37,636 bases of DNA from Elainella sp. Prado103 (lineage in GTDB: Bacteria; Cyanobacteriota; Cyanobacteriia; Elainellales; Elainellaceae): positions 1 through 37,636 of the forward strand of contig JALOOM010000041.1 of the NCBI GenBank assembly GCA_025454395.1, in the 5' to 3' direction. Numbering within the stretch: the first letter of the stretch is position 1; every line of letters starts with the position of its first letter. Position numbers and translations under genes: made by a program. The notes below the pieces were generated by a model, which was not told the origin of the DNA, did not search any database, and saw only the letters and a program-made list of their open reading frames with translations. This document shows, in pieces, positions 10,071-17,675 of the stretch.

Positions 10071-12392
10071 TTAATCGATCGGATCAATCATCGGCTTAAT
10101 GGCAGTGGAATCGGGAAAGCTCACTGTGCAAGTAGTACCGACACCAACCTGGCTATGGATCTGAATCTTGCCTTGATGGAGTTCCACACATTTTTTGACC
10201 ACGACCAATCCTAAGCCTGTTCCTGGAATAGTGCGAATATTTTTGCCCCGATGAAATGGCTCAAATAGCCGCTTGTGGTCTGCTGGCAAAATGCCAATTC
10301 CTTGGTCTTGTACCCTGATCTGAACGCGATCGACCTGAAAGGATAACGTGAGGGTCACCTGTCCGCCATTGGGAGAATACTTGACCGCATTGGAGAGCAA
10401 ATTCGACAAAATTGATCGCATTAATTTCTCATCCAGATCGATCGGACGAGGAATGCCCTGGCAAGTGAACGAGAGTAGATGCTGGGAACCGGCACTCAAC
10501 TGCATTTCCTCAATAAAATGATGGCAGTATTGTTCCAGATTCAAGGGTTTGGGATGAAAAGCCAGGTTTCCTGTTTCAGCGCGATTGATGGTTAAAATAT
10601 CATCCAGTAACTGCACCATATGTTTAACAGAATCCTGAATGCGGTAGAGATTACGCAGGCGTTTTTCGGTATTGTCCCACTCGTTTGGGGAGTTTTCTAA
10701 AACTTGCGCCGCCGCTAAGGCCGTACTTAGAGGGGTGCGAAACTCATGGGATGCCATCGAGAAGAAGCGGGTTTTAAGGGCGCTCAGTTCTTTTTCTCGT
10801 TCTAGAGCAAGGCGAATTTCATCGCTCCGTTTACGGGCAGTCGTATCGCGTTGAACGGCGATCCAGTGGGTATACCATCCCTGAGCATTAGCAACCGGCA
10901 CCAGACTCAATTCATTCCAAAACTCAGAGCCATCTTTACGATAGTTGATTACTTCAACGGTTACAGGCTCCCAACTGGCTAAAGCCGATCGAATTTTTTG
11001 GAGCTCAGCTCGATCGGTTTTAGCACCTTGTAAAATGCGGGGGGTTTTGCCCAAAACTTCCTCCGGTTGATAACCCGTAATGCGGGTGAAAGCTTCGTTG
11101 ACATAAAGGATCCGTGGGCCAGGTGAGTCAATGGGTTCGGCTTCTGTAATAATCACTGCATCGTTCGTATTCACGACTACAGATTGCAGTAAGCGGAGTT
11201 GTTCAGCCCGTTGCTTTTGCTCAGTAATATCTGTGATCACGGCAACAATGCCACGAATTTGATTGTTTGTATCCAGTAAGGGAGCGGCTGAGAAAATAAT
11301 ATCGATCGCTGTACCATCTTTTCTATGACGACGTAACTCGATCCGAGTATGGGTTTCGCCTTGCAGCACACTACTTTGCAGCGTTGTTTGATCTGCCAAC
11401 TGATCATCTAATCGAATGGGGCTAGGGCGATTGATCACTTCTGATTCAGCCCAACCAAACATACGCTCAGCAGCAGGATTCCAGATTTGAATTTTGCCTT
11501 CTAGATCCAACATCAAGATGGCTCTGGGCGAAGCAGTGACCAATGCTTGTAAGGTTTCGTTGCTGTGTCGTAGAGCGATCTCAGTGCGCTGCCGTTCGGC
11601 AATTTCCGCTCGCAAAGAAGCATTGACAGTCGCCAATTCGGTGGTTCGCTGTTGCACCCGTTGTTCGAGCTGGGTATTCAGTTGCTGAAGTTGGTTATAC
11701 AGCTCAGATTGTTGAATTGCGATCGCCACTTGAGTAGACAATTGCTTCATCAATTCCACTTCCCAGGTTTCCCACTGACGCGGGCGACTGCATTGATGGG
11801 CGATCAAGAGCCCCCAAAGGTACGGCCGACAATGGGGATGGCAGGAATACTCACAGGAATACTCGGCTGTCTGGGCTCCCTTTGCTTGGATAATCGGTAC
11901 AACTAATTTAGCCCGCACTCCAAACTGGGTGACAAATTCTGCCAGACAAGCTTCCACATCGGACTGCTCAAGATCAGTAATTGTGCGCGTTTTCCCCCCA
12001 GAATAGGCTTGATGATATGGGCGAGGAAAAACTTCGGCTGGAAAGGTTTGCCCTAAAATACTGGGATAAGGAGGTAAGACGGTTTCATGGATCGCCGAAC
12101 CAGTACCATCATCCCATAGGCGATAGATTAAAACGCGATCGGCTTTCAAAAAACGCTGCACCTCCTCAACCGTGGTAGACATGACTTCGTCTAAGTTGAG
12201 TGATTGGCGAATTTGCTGAGCAATCTGAGTTACCAATCGTTCCCGATCGGTCTGTTGTCTCAATAACATTTCAGCTTGCCGCCGCCGGGATATTTCCTGG
12301 TTGAAATATCCGTACATTGCTGCCAATAATAAACTACAGAAAGCCACCCCGATCGAAATAGCATCAGGGAGGCTGGTTAGGGAGGGGGGCAT
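10071..12392 (-). CDS. ccaS: CcaS, green/red cyanobacteriochrome histidine kinase
   Basis: Membrane-bound hybrid of photosensor and kinase, 773 residues, with the CcaS order: N-terminal membrane helix (about 12-30), bilin-binding GAF (about 50-230), two PAS domains (about 277-395 and 398-520), and a histidine kinase with SHEFRTPL (phospho-acceptor His549), N-box NLLSNAVKYSP, DQGIGI and GTGLGL. The chromophore Cys is 149, followed by Leu150 instead of the usual His. Glu120 and Lys162 complete a candidate Glu/Leu/Lys protochromic triad as described for RcaE and CcaS, where green light favours kinase activity and red light reverses it. Residues 168-191 hold an unusual Cys/His-rich insertion. It follows cpcL on the same strand after 102 bp, so read-through may give feedback. 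The cognate regulator ccaR lies beyond cpcL, divergent. Confidence 0.92.
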   Translation of the reverse strand: MPPSLTSLPDAISIGVAFCSLLLAAMYGYFNQEISRRRQAEMLLRQQTDRERLVTQIAQQIRQSLNLDEVMSTTVEEVQRFLKADRVLIYRLWDDGTGSAIHETVLPPYPSILGQTFPAEVFPRPYHQAYSGGKTRTITDLEQSDVEACLAEFVTQFGVRAKLVVPIIQAKGAQTAEYSCEYSCHPHCRPYLWGLLIAHQCSRPRQWETWEVELMKQLSTQVAIAIQQSELYNQLQQLNTQLEQRVQQRTTELATVNASLRAEIAERQRTEIALRHSNETLQALVTASPRAILMLDLEGKIQIWNPAAERMFGWAESEVINRPSPIRLDDQLADQTTLQSSVLQGETHTRIELRRHRKDGTAIDIIFSAAPLLDTNNQIRGIVAVITDITEQKQRAEQLRLLQSVVVNTNDAVIITEAEPIDSPGPRILYVNEAFTRITGYQPEEVLGKTPRILQGAKTDRAELQKIRSALASWEPVTVEVINYRKDGSEFWNELSLVPVANAQGWYTHWIAVQRDTTARKRSDEIRLALEREKELSALKTRFFSMASHEFRTPLSTALAAAQVLENSPNEWDNTEKRLRNLYRIQDSVKHMVQLLDDILTINRAETGNLAFHPKPLNLEQYCHHFIEEMQLSAGSQHLLSFTCQGIPRPIDLDEKLMRSILSNLLSNAVKYSPNGGQVTLTLSFQVDRVQIRVQDQGIGILPADHKRLFEPFHRGKNIRTIPGTGLGLVVVKKCVELHQGKIQIHSQVGVGTTCTVSFPDSTAIKPMIDPID
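11841..11864. repeat. 12-bp tandem duplication inside ccaS
   Basis: Two adjacent copies, gcaggaatactc and acaggaatactc, encode the doubled EYSC of the GAF insertion (residues 177-184). They differ at one base, which is silent. Confidence 0.85.
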
Positions 12393-12494
12393 AGCGCATC
12401 GATCGCGGGATTACGTTAGATGGATTGCGTTCGGTGAACCAATGGGTGGAATTCAATCTTAAAACCTAGAATGGCTATTTTGCAGCTCATCCTA

Positions 12495-13247
12495 TTAGTT
12501 TGCCAATGCTACCGCGAACATACCAATCATCACGATCGAGAGTGGTAATAAAACGGCTGCTACCATTGGCCAATTGGCTCGATCGATAAAGGTTTTGAGG
12601 TCAAATTTCTCACCTTGAGTAAACAACCCATCCGCATGAGAAGGAGTCAGCCAACTACGAGATAGACCAGGTTTCGGCAATTTGTTGCGGTAATCACTAC
12701 CATAACGAGCAGTATGGGCAAAGGTTACTTCTCCCTGGATCCGTTTGGGCAAAATGCGACGGCGTTGATAGGGAACAGTGTGAGCGCCAAAATTTTGTTG
12801 GTATTCTTCACTGTTCAACAAAGCATCCACAAATCCCCGTAAGCCTTCAGTGGCTAACACAATTGACCAGGATAACCGTTCTCGATCGCTGTAGCTGTTG
12901 CGTCCCAGAATTCTTTGAACACAAATTTCTACAAAACGATAGTTGTTATTGCAATCATAAACCAGTCGTCGGAAAGAATCCGCTAAAACCAATCCACGAA
13001 TGAAATCTTTAACGGTGATTTGTCCGGCTCGGAGCTGAGATTCTAACAGCGGTTGACGGTGACTCAAAAGCATTTGTTGCTCGTTAAAGATCTGGCGATA
13101 GGCGGCTTTAATCAGCAGATCCATTTCTGTATTTGAAAGCAGCCCATCCGTATTATAAATGCGAGGTTGTTCATCACCAGGCACTTCAAACCCTTTCACG
13201 CGCTGATTTTGGGATCGGGGTGCATATTCTAACAGAGGCAGGGACAT
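12495..13247 (-). CDS. cpcL: CpcL (CpcG2), membrane-anchored phycobilisome rod linker
   Basis: A 250-residue rod-core-type linker. The PBS linker domain (about 20-150) is clear: LLSNTEMDLLIKAAYRQIFNEQQML, LRAGQITVKDFIRGLVLADSFRRLVYDCNNNYRFVEICVQRILGR, LNSEEYQQNFGAHTVPYQRRR. The tail ends in a hydrophobic helix (about 227-249, PMVAAVLLPLSIVMIGMFAVALA), the hallmark that separates CpcL from core-binding CpcG1. CpcL builds core-less phycocyanin rods anchored in the thylakoid membrane that pass energy mainly to photosystem I. The ATG has GGAG at a good distance. The tandem CcaR-type site about 240 bp upstream implies induction by green light. No phycocyanin genes are adjacent. Confidence 0.93.
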   Translation of the reverse strand: MSLPLLEYAPRSQNQRVKGFEVPGDEQPRIYNTDGLLSNTEMDLLIKAAYRQIFNEQQMLLSHRQPLLESQLRAGQITVKDFIRGLVLADSFRRLVYDCNNNYRFVEICVQRILGRNSYSDRERLSWSIVLATEGLRGFVDALLNSEEYQQNFGAHTVPYQRRRILPKRIQGEVTFAHTARYGSDYRNKLPKPGLSRSWLTPSHADGLFTQGEKFDLKTFIDRANWPMVAAVLLPLSIVMIGMFAVALAN

Positions 13248-13459
13248 TCAAGTTCTCCAAAAAATGTATTGAGGTTATGAATGGAGGAGCGATACGCTTG
13301 AGGATCGCTTTAGCTTCTGAGCCAGTTGACTGGGAGCAGAAGCAGGGGAATGCTCAAAAGGAATAATGATCACAGATTGCTGAGAGCAGATTCAATGATT
13401 AATATCAACCGGCTTTATGGTGTGATTTGCCACCGTAAACAACTCTGAAATTTAAGCAT

Positions 13460-13466
13460 CTCATAT
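13460..13466 (-). promoter_or_regulatory. Candidate -10 of the cpcL promoter
   Basis: On the minus strand ATATGAG lies about 23 bp downstream of the tandem G-box, so the activator would sit over the -35 region of a promoter that lacks a good -35 hexamer. This predicts a leader of about 200 nt. Inferred from spacing only. Confidence 0.3.
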
Positions 13467-13489
13467 CAAAAGTAAAGAAACTTGTTAGA

Positions 13490-13511
13490 AAACGGTAAAG
13501 AAAGCGGAAAG
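13490..13511 (-). promoter_or_regulatory. Tandem G-box-like CcaR binding site
   Basis: Read towards cpcL, two abutting 11-mers, CTTTCCGCTTT (13511-13501) and CTTTACCGTTT (13500-13490), fit the published CcaR G-box CTTTNCNATTT at every fixed position except the A at position 8. The direct-repeat layout with 11-bp period suits two OmpR/PhoB-type subunits on one face of the helix. A weaker partial copy (CTTTACTTTTG, 13477-13467) lies 23 bp further towards the gene. Confidence 0.75.
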
Positions 13512-13551
13512 AAATCAAAAAGTAATAAATCTTGACAATTTATTGAATTTA

Positions 13552-13573
13552 TTTAGACAGTGTTTTAGACAGT
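13552..13573 (+). promoter_or_regulatory. Direct repeat TTTAGACAGT, 12-bp period
   Basis: Two perfect copies of tttagacagt at 13552-13561 and 13564-13573 lie between the G-box and ccaR. A TTGACA hexamer (13532-13537) stands just upstream on the plus strand and could belong to a ccaR promoter. The binding protein is unknown. Confidence 0.4.
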
Positions 13574-13810
13574 ATTAATGTGATCTATGGCAGATGAGAT
13601 TGCTTAACGCTCGGCAAGACTGATTCGGAACCGATCTAGAACTTGCTTGGAATCGGTCTGATACCAATTTGATATGAGCTTGCATAGAATCAATTCTTGC
13701 TAGGCAAGGGGCTTAAGTTCCGGGTTCTACTTCGCTTCACAAAGAATCGGACTGAGACGCGATCAAGAATAAAATTGCGGCACAGAGTCCTGTAGAATTG
13801 GAACAACTCT

Positions 13811-13849
13811 GAATAGTAATTTTTCTATTCCGAATAGTTGTTTTTCTAT
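13811..13849 (+). promoter_or_regulatory. Imperfect 18-bp direct repeat just upstream of ccaR
   Basis: The segments gaatagtaatttttctat (13811-13828) and gaatagttgtttttctat (13832-13849) differ at two positions and are spaced 21 bp apart, i.e. two helical turns. The second ends 28 bp before the ccaR ATG, so the pair may overlap the promoter or the early leader. It does not look like the G-box. Confidence 0.5.
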
Positions 13850-13877
13850 ATAGTTGCTTTTTCCTTCCCCTCCAGCG

Positions 13878-14555
13878 ATGAGGATTCTCCTAGTTGAAGA
13901 TGATATTCGTCTTGCAGAAACATTGGCAGAAGCGTTAACCGATCAGCGGTATGTGGTCGATGTTGCGATCGATGGAGAAACCGGCTGGCATCAAGCCCAA
14001 TCGCTGGATTATGACTTACTGGTGTTGGATGTCATGCTCCCTGAGTTAGATGGCATTAGTTTATGTCATCGATTGCGATCCCATGGATACAATTTGCCAA
14101 TTCTGATGCTCACCGCTTGTGACACACTGGACGACGAAATCAATGGGCTCGATCGGGGAGCCGATGACTATGTGGTTAAACCCGTTGATTTACAAAAATT
14201 ATTTGCCCGAATTCGGGCTTTGCTGCGTCGCGGAACCGCCAGTGCTGCTCCCATTCTGAGATGGGGCGATCTCCATCTAAACCCCAGCACTTGCGAAGTC
14301 GGCTACGGACAGACTCCGATCCATCTGACTCCTAAAGAGTATGCTCTCCTCGAATTGCTCCTCCGGAATGGTCGTCGTGTCTTAAGCCGCAGTGTGATGA
14401 TCGAGCATGTTTGGTCATTAGAATCTCCTCCTGAGGAACATACAGTCAAGGTTCACATTCGTGGATTACGTCAGAAACTTAAAGCGGCTGGCGCTTCTGA
14501 CGATCTGATCGAGACCGTTCACAGTATGGGTTACCGGATGAATCAGCTCAGTTAG
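13878..14555 (+). CDS. ccaR: CcaR, OmpR/PhoB-type response regulator
   Basis: A 225-residue response regulator that, when phosphorylated by CcaS, activates cpcL. The receiver (1-118) has the acidic pair ED at 7-8, phospho-acceptor Asp51 (LLVLDVMLPELDGI) and Lys101 (YVVKPVDLQKLFARIRALLRRG). The winged-helix domain (about 128-223) contains LTPKEYALLELLLRNGRRVLSRS, LESPPEEHTVKVHIRGLRQKLK and ETVHSMGYRM. These segments are close to what I remember of Synechocystis CcaR, including the diagnostic LESPPEE-TVKVH stretch. An in-frame TTG at 13854 would add eight residues, but the MRILLVEDD start fits the family. It is divergent from cpcL across about 630 bp. Confidence 0.93.
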   Translation: MRILLVEDDIRLAETLAEALTDQRYVVDVAIDGETGWHQAQSLDYDLLVLDVMLPELDGISLCHRLRSHGYNLPILMLTACDTLDDEINGLDRGADDYVVKPVDLQKLFARIRALLRRGTASAAPILRWGDLHLNPSTCEVGYGQTPIHLTPKEYALLELLLRNGRRVLSRSVMIEHVWSLESPPEEHTVKVHIRGLRQKLKAAGASDDLIETVHSMGYRMNQLS

Positions 14556-14595
14556 CAGCTTTGCCTCTGTCTAGATTGCCTGATGACCGGACTGC

Positions 14596-14625
14596 CTGTA
14601 GGGCTCTGTAGGGCTCTGTAGGGCT
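14596..14625. repeat. 10-bp tandem repeat, three copies
   Basis: Three perfect copies of ctgtagggct, 41 bp after the ccaR stop. Confidence 0.85.
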
Positions 14626-14687
14626 GGATTGCTTGCCTGATCCTGATGGCGAGAGCAGCGATCGAGGTCTGTTGAGCGCAGGCTAGT

Positions 14688-14732
14688 CCAATGGAAACCT
14701 CTCCAATGGAAACCTCTCCAATGGAAACCTTT
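14688..14732. repeat. 15-bp tandem repeat, three copies
   Basis: Two perfect copies and one near-perfect copy of ccaatggaaacctct in the gap between ccaR and the DUF1800 gene. No hairpin or promoter function is evident. Confidence 0.85.
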
Positions 14733-14835
14733 AATGAAAAGGTTTGGTAAAGATCCCGTCTGAATGCCTCGATCGATGAATTCCTTTGCTTAGGATCGAC
14801 AACAGCCGTTGCCCCCTATCTTGTGTGTTCAGTTT

Positions 14836-16395
14836 ATGTGGCAAACAATTTGGCAAAAAACTTGGCAAAAAACTTGGCAAAAAATTTGGCAAAAAATTTG
14901 GCAAAAAACTTGGCGGAAGACATTGGTTGTCTGCTTGACCGGCTGCTGCTGGCTCTGTTGGAATCAGCCTAGCCTGGCCGCAACTTTATCCAACGAGGCA
15001 AAGGTGTTCCATGTTCTCAATCGCTTAGGGTTTGGAGCCAGCCCCAGCAGTTTAGAGCAAGTTCGATCGATCGGGGTTGAGGCTTATATTCAAGCCCAAC
15101 TTCATCCCAGTTCCATTCCCGAATCTGCGATCTTGATCGATCGACTGCAACAATTCGAGACCCTGCAACTGAGCCCAACCGAGCTATTGCAGCAATATCG
15201 GGTCTTGCCGACTGAGGTAGTTGAATCGAATGCCAACTTCAAGGGGTTAACGCCTCTGGATCAAGCCACGCAAGCCAAATTGCTACGAGCGATTAGCAGT
15301 CCGCGCCAGCTTGAAGAAGTGATGGTGGACTTTTGGTATAACCACTTCAATGTTGCCTCTGACAAAGGATTAGCGCGCTATTGGGTGGGTGTTTACGAGC
15401 GGGATGCCATTCGCCCCTATGTCTTTGGCAAATTTCGGGATCTACTGGGAGCCACAGCCAAACATCCGGCCATGCTATTCTACCTGGATAATTGGGTAAA
15501 TGGAATTTCCCCTAGGGCAGCTCGACGGGGAGAATTAGATGAGGTAAACGAAAATTATGCTCGCGAAGTCATGGAATTACATACTATGGGAGTGGGGAGT
15601 GGATACACTGAGCAGGATGTAATTACTCTGGCTCGGATCTTTACGGGCTGGGGCTTTTGCCAACCGCGACAATTTGAAGATCCTAACTTTTGCTTTAATC
15701 CCAAACGTCATGATCCCAGCAATAAGATTTTCTTGGGAACCTCTATTCCAGGCGGAGGGATGGAAGAAGGAGAACGAGCACTCGATATTCTAGCCCGTCA
15801 TCCTGCCACTGCCCGCTATATTAGCGATCGTCTCGCCCAATATTTTGTCGCCGATCGCCCGCCGGAATCTTTAGTAAACCGGATGGCACAAACCTTCCAA
15901 GACACGAATGGAGAAATCCGCGCCGTTTTAAACACCCTGTTTGATAGCCCCGAATTTTGGGATCCCCAAGTCGTTGGACACAAATTCAAATCTCCTTATC
16001 AATTTATGGTTGCAGCCGTGCGATCCAGCGGCATGGATGTGAAAAATGCGCGACCGATCGGCAGCATTCTACAACAGTTGGGTATGCGGCTGTATGGCTG
16101 TCCGTCCCCCGATGGTTACAAAAATACGCAGGATGTTTGGTTGAGTCCCTACGCGATCACTCGCCGCTTAGATTGGGTTGCCGTCTTGGCAACAGGTCGC
16201 TTACCCTTGACTGTGGATCCGCCGCCTCTCGGTGAACGAGCCACCCGCATTGAACGAACTCCGCTGGCTTACCAGCCCTTACTGGATCTATTAGGCAGTA
16301 CGCTCTCGACAGAAACACAACAATTGATTGAAGCATCTCCCCCCCGACTCCGAGCAGCGGCTGTGCTGGGAAGCCCTGAGTTGATGTATCGCTGA
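14836..16395 (+). CDS. DUF1800-family exported protein
   Basis: A protein of unknown function from the DUF1800 family, 519 residues from the ATG. Family motifs include FHVLNRLGFGASP near the N-terminus, EVMVDFWYNHFNV, NENYAREVMELHTMGV and DVITLARIFTGWGF. The N-terminus is odd: seven WQK(T/I)-like tetrapeptides precede a hydrophobic stretch (LVVCLTGCCWLCW) and SLAA, which could be a signal peptide cut after SLA or a lipobox (LTGC). The tetrapeptides come from a 12-bp tandem array. A TTG 27 bp upstream is a less likely start. It is followed at 29 bp by a DUF1501 gene, a pairing widely seen in bacteria. Confidence 0.88.
   Translation: MWQTIWQKTWQKTWQKIWQKIWQKTWRKTLVVCLTGCCWLCWNQPSLAATLSNEAKVFHVLNRLGFGASPSSLEQVRSIGVEAYIQAQLHPSSIPESAILIDRLQQFETLQLSPTELLQQYRVLPTEVVESNANFKGLTPLDQATQAKLLRAISSPRQLEEVMVDFWYNHFNVASDKGLARYWVGVYERDAIRPYVFGKFRDLLGATAKHPAMLFYLDNWVNGISPRAARRGELDEVNENYAREVMELHTMGVGSGYTEQDVITLARIFTGWGFCQPRQFEDPNFCFNPKRHDPSNKIFLGTSIPGGGMEEGERALDILARHPATARYISDRLAQYFVADRPPESLVNRMAQTFQDTNGEIRAVLNTLFDSPEFWDPQVVGHKFKSPYQFMVAAVRSSGMDVKNARPIGSILQQLGMRLYGCPSPDGYKNTQDVWLSPYAITRRLDWVAVLATGRLPLTVDPPPLGERATRIERTPLAYQPLLDLLGSTLSTETQQLIEASPPRLRAAAVLGSPELMYR
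14839..14910. repeat. In-frame 12-bp tandem repeat, six copies
   Basis: Six copies of tggcaaaaaactt-type 12-mers (tggcaaaaaact or ..att) open the DUF1800 reading frame, with a seventh decayed copy. They encode WQTI, WQKT, WQKT, WQKI, WQKI, WQKT. Copy-number change would keep the reading frame. Confidence 0.92.
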
Positions 16396-16424
16396 TCGGA
16401 TCCAACAAGGAGGAATCATCAATC

Positions 16425-17675
16425 ATGAAGCGTCGTCATTTCTTGCATCTTGCCCTCACTGCTACCACTTCGGCTTGTGCAGCCCAATGGGTGAATGCTC
16501 GCCCAACCGGATCATCTCGTCAAAACCCAGCCAATTCTAGCTCCCAACGTTTGATTGTGATTATGTTGCGGGGTGCAGTTGATGGTTTAAATGTGGTGGT
16601 GCCCTACCAAGAAGCCGCATACTACCAACTGCGAGAAACAATCGCAATCCCCAAACCAGGTCAACCCGATGGTGCGATCGACCTTGATGGCTTTTTCGGT
16701 CTACATCCTGCGCTGGCTCCATTACAACCTTTATGGCAACAGCAGAGCTTAGCATTTGTGCATGCTTGTGGCTCTCCTTTCTTCACCCGATCGCACTTTG
16801 ATGCCCAAACCTATCTCGAAAATGGGACACCAGGAGACAAATCTACTCCAGCGGGTTGGATGAATCGCCTGCTGGCGGTATTACCCAATTCCAGTCCGGT
16901 AGCCGCAATCAGTGTTGAGCCCACCCTCCCGCGCATTCTACAAGGCTCCATTCCGGTGATCAATTTGCCTGCGAATGGCACTCTCTTACAGCCGTTACCG
17001 TTGGATACCCCGGCCTATCGTGATCTGTTCAATCAACTTTACCAGGATGCTCCCCAACTCCATCCCATTTACCAGGAGGGGCGGGAGGCACGCCAAATTT
17101 TGCGTCGGCTCATCAGTGCAGCCGATCCAGAAAACCCTATCCTGACTGCAAATGAGATCGGTCGCCCCACCTTTGCCAACAATGCACGTCAGTTAGCGGC
17201 TCTCATGGTGCAAGAACCCCAAATTCAACTGGCCTTTATGTCGATCGATGGTGGCTGGGATACCCATGTTGCTCAAGGTGGCAGCACGGGCGCGTTAGCC
17301 AATCAATTGCGCCAGTTGGCAGAAGGGCTAAAGGTGTTGGTGGATGGGTTAGGTTCAATCTATGCCGAAACCACGATCGTTGTATTTTCAGAATTTGGTC
17401 GCACTGTGCAGGAAAATCTCAATCGGGGTACCGATCACGGCTATGGCAATGTCCTGTGGCTGCTGGGGGGAAAAATTCGGGGCGGTCAGGTTTATGGCGA
17501 TTGGCGAGGGTTGGCAACCAATGAGCTGCATCAAGGGCGTTTTCTCCCCATCACAACTGACTTTCGGGATCCCCTCAGCACTCTCCTGCAAACTCACCTG
17601 CACCTCGATCGATCGCGCTTGAGCCAGGTTTTTCCTGACTTTACACCGCAGAGTCAGTTAGACTTTTTGAGTTGA
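16425..17675 (+). CDS. DUF1501-family exported protein
   Basis: A 416-residue member of the DUF1501 family, related to the sulfatase/alkaline phosphatase-like superfamily and of unknown substrate. The start MKRRHFLHLALTATTSACA is a twin-arginine-type signal (RRHFL), implying export in folded form. Recognisable blocks are RLIVIMLRGAVDGLNVVVPY, FFGLHPALAPLQPLW, RSHFDAQTYLENGTPG, DGGWDTHVAQGG and VVFSEFGRTVQENLNRGTDHGYGNVLWLLGG, with the His/Asp residues that would bind metal in this fold. A strong AAGGAGG ribosome site lies 10 bp before the ATG. It forms an operon with the DUF1800 gene upstream. Its stop codon lies in the left flanking repeat of a MITE-like insertion. Confidence 0.9.
   Translation: MKRRHFLHLALTATTSACAAQWVNARPTGSSRQNPANSSSQRLIVIMLRGAVDGLNVVVPYQEAAYYQLRETIAIPKPGQPDGAIDLDGFFGLHPALAPLQPLWQQQSLAFVHACGSPFFTRSHFDAQTYLENGTPGDKSTPAGWMNRLLAVLPNSSPVAAISVEPTLPRILQGSIPVINLPANGTLLQPLPLDTPAYRDLFNQLYQDAPQLHPIYQEGREARQILRRLISAADPENPILTANEIGRPTFANNARQLAALMVQEPQIQLAFMSIDGGWDTHVAQGGSTGALANQLRQLAEGLKVLVDGLGSIYAETTIVVFSEFGRTVQENLNRGTDHGYGNVLWLLGGKIRGGQVYGDWRGLATNELHQGRFLPITTDFRDPLSTLLQTHLHLDRSRLSQVFPDFTPQSQLDFLS

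Noticed and set aside
13854-13877. TTG start extending CcaR by eight residues
   Set aside because: MRILLVEDD is the normal beginning of this regulator family; the extension lies in a T-rich leader.
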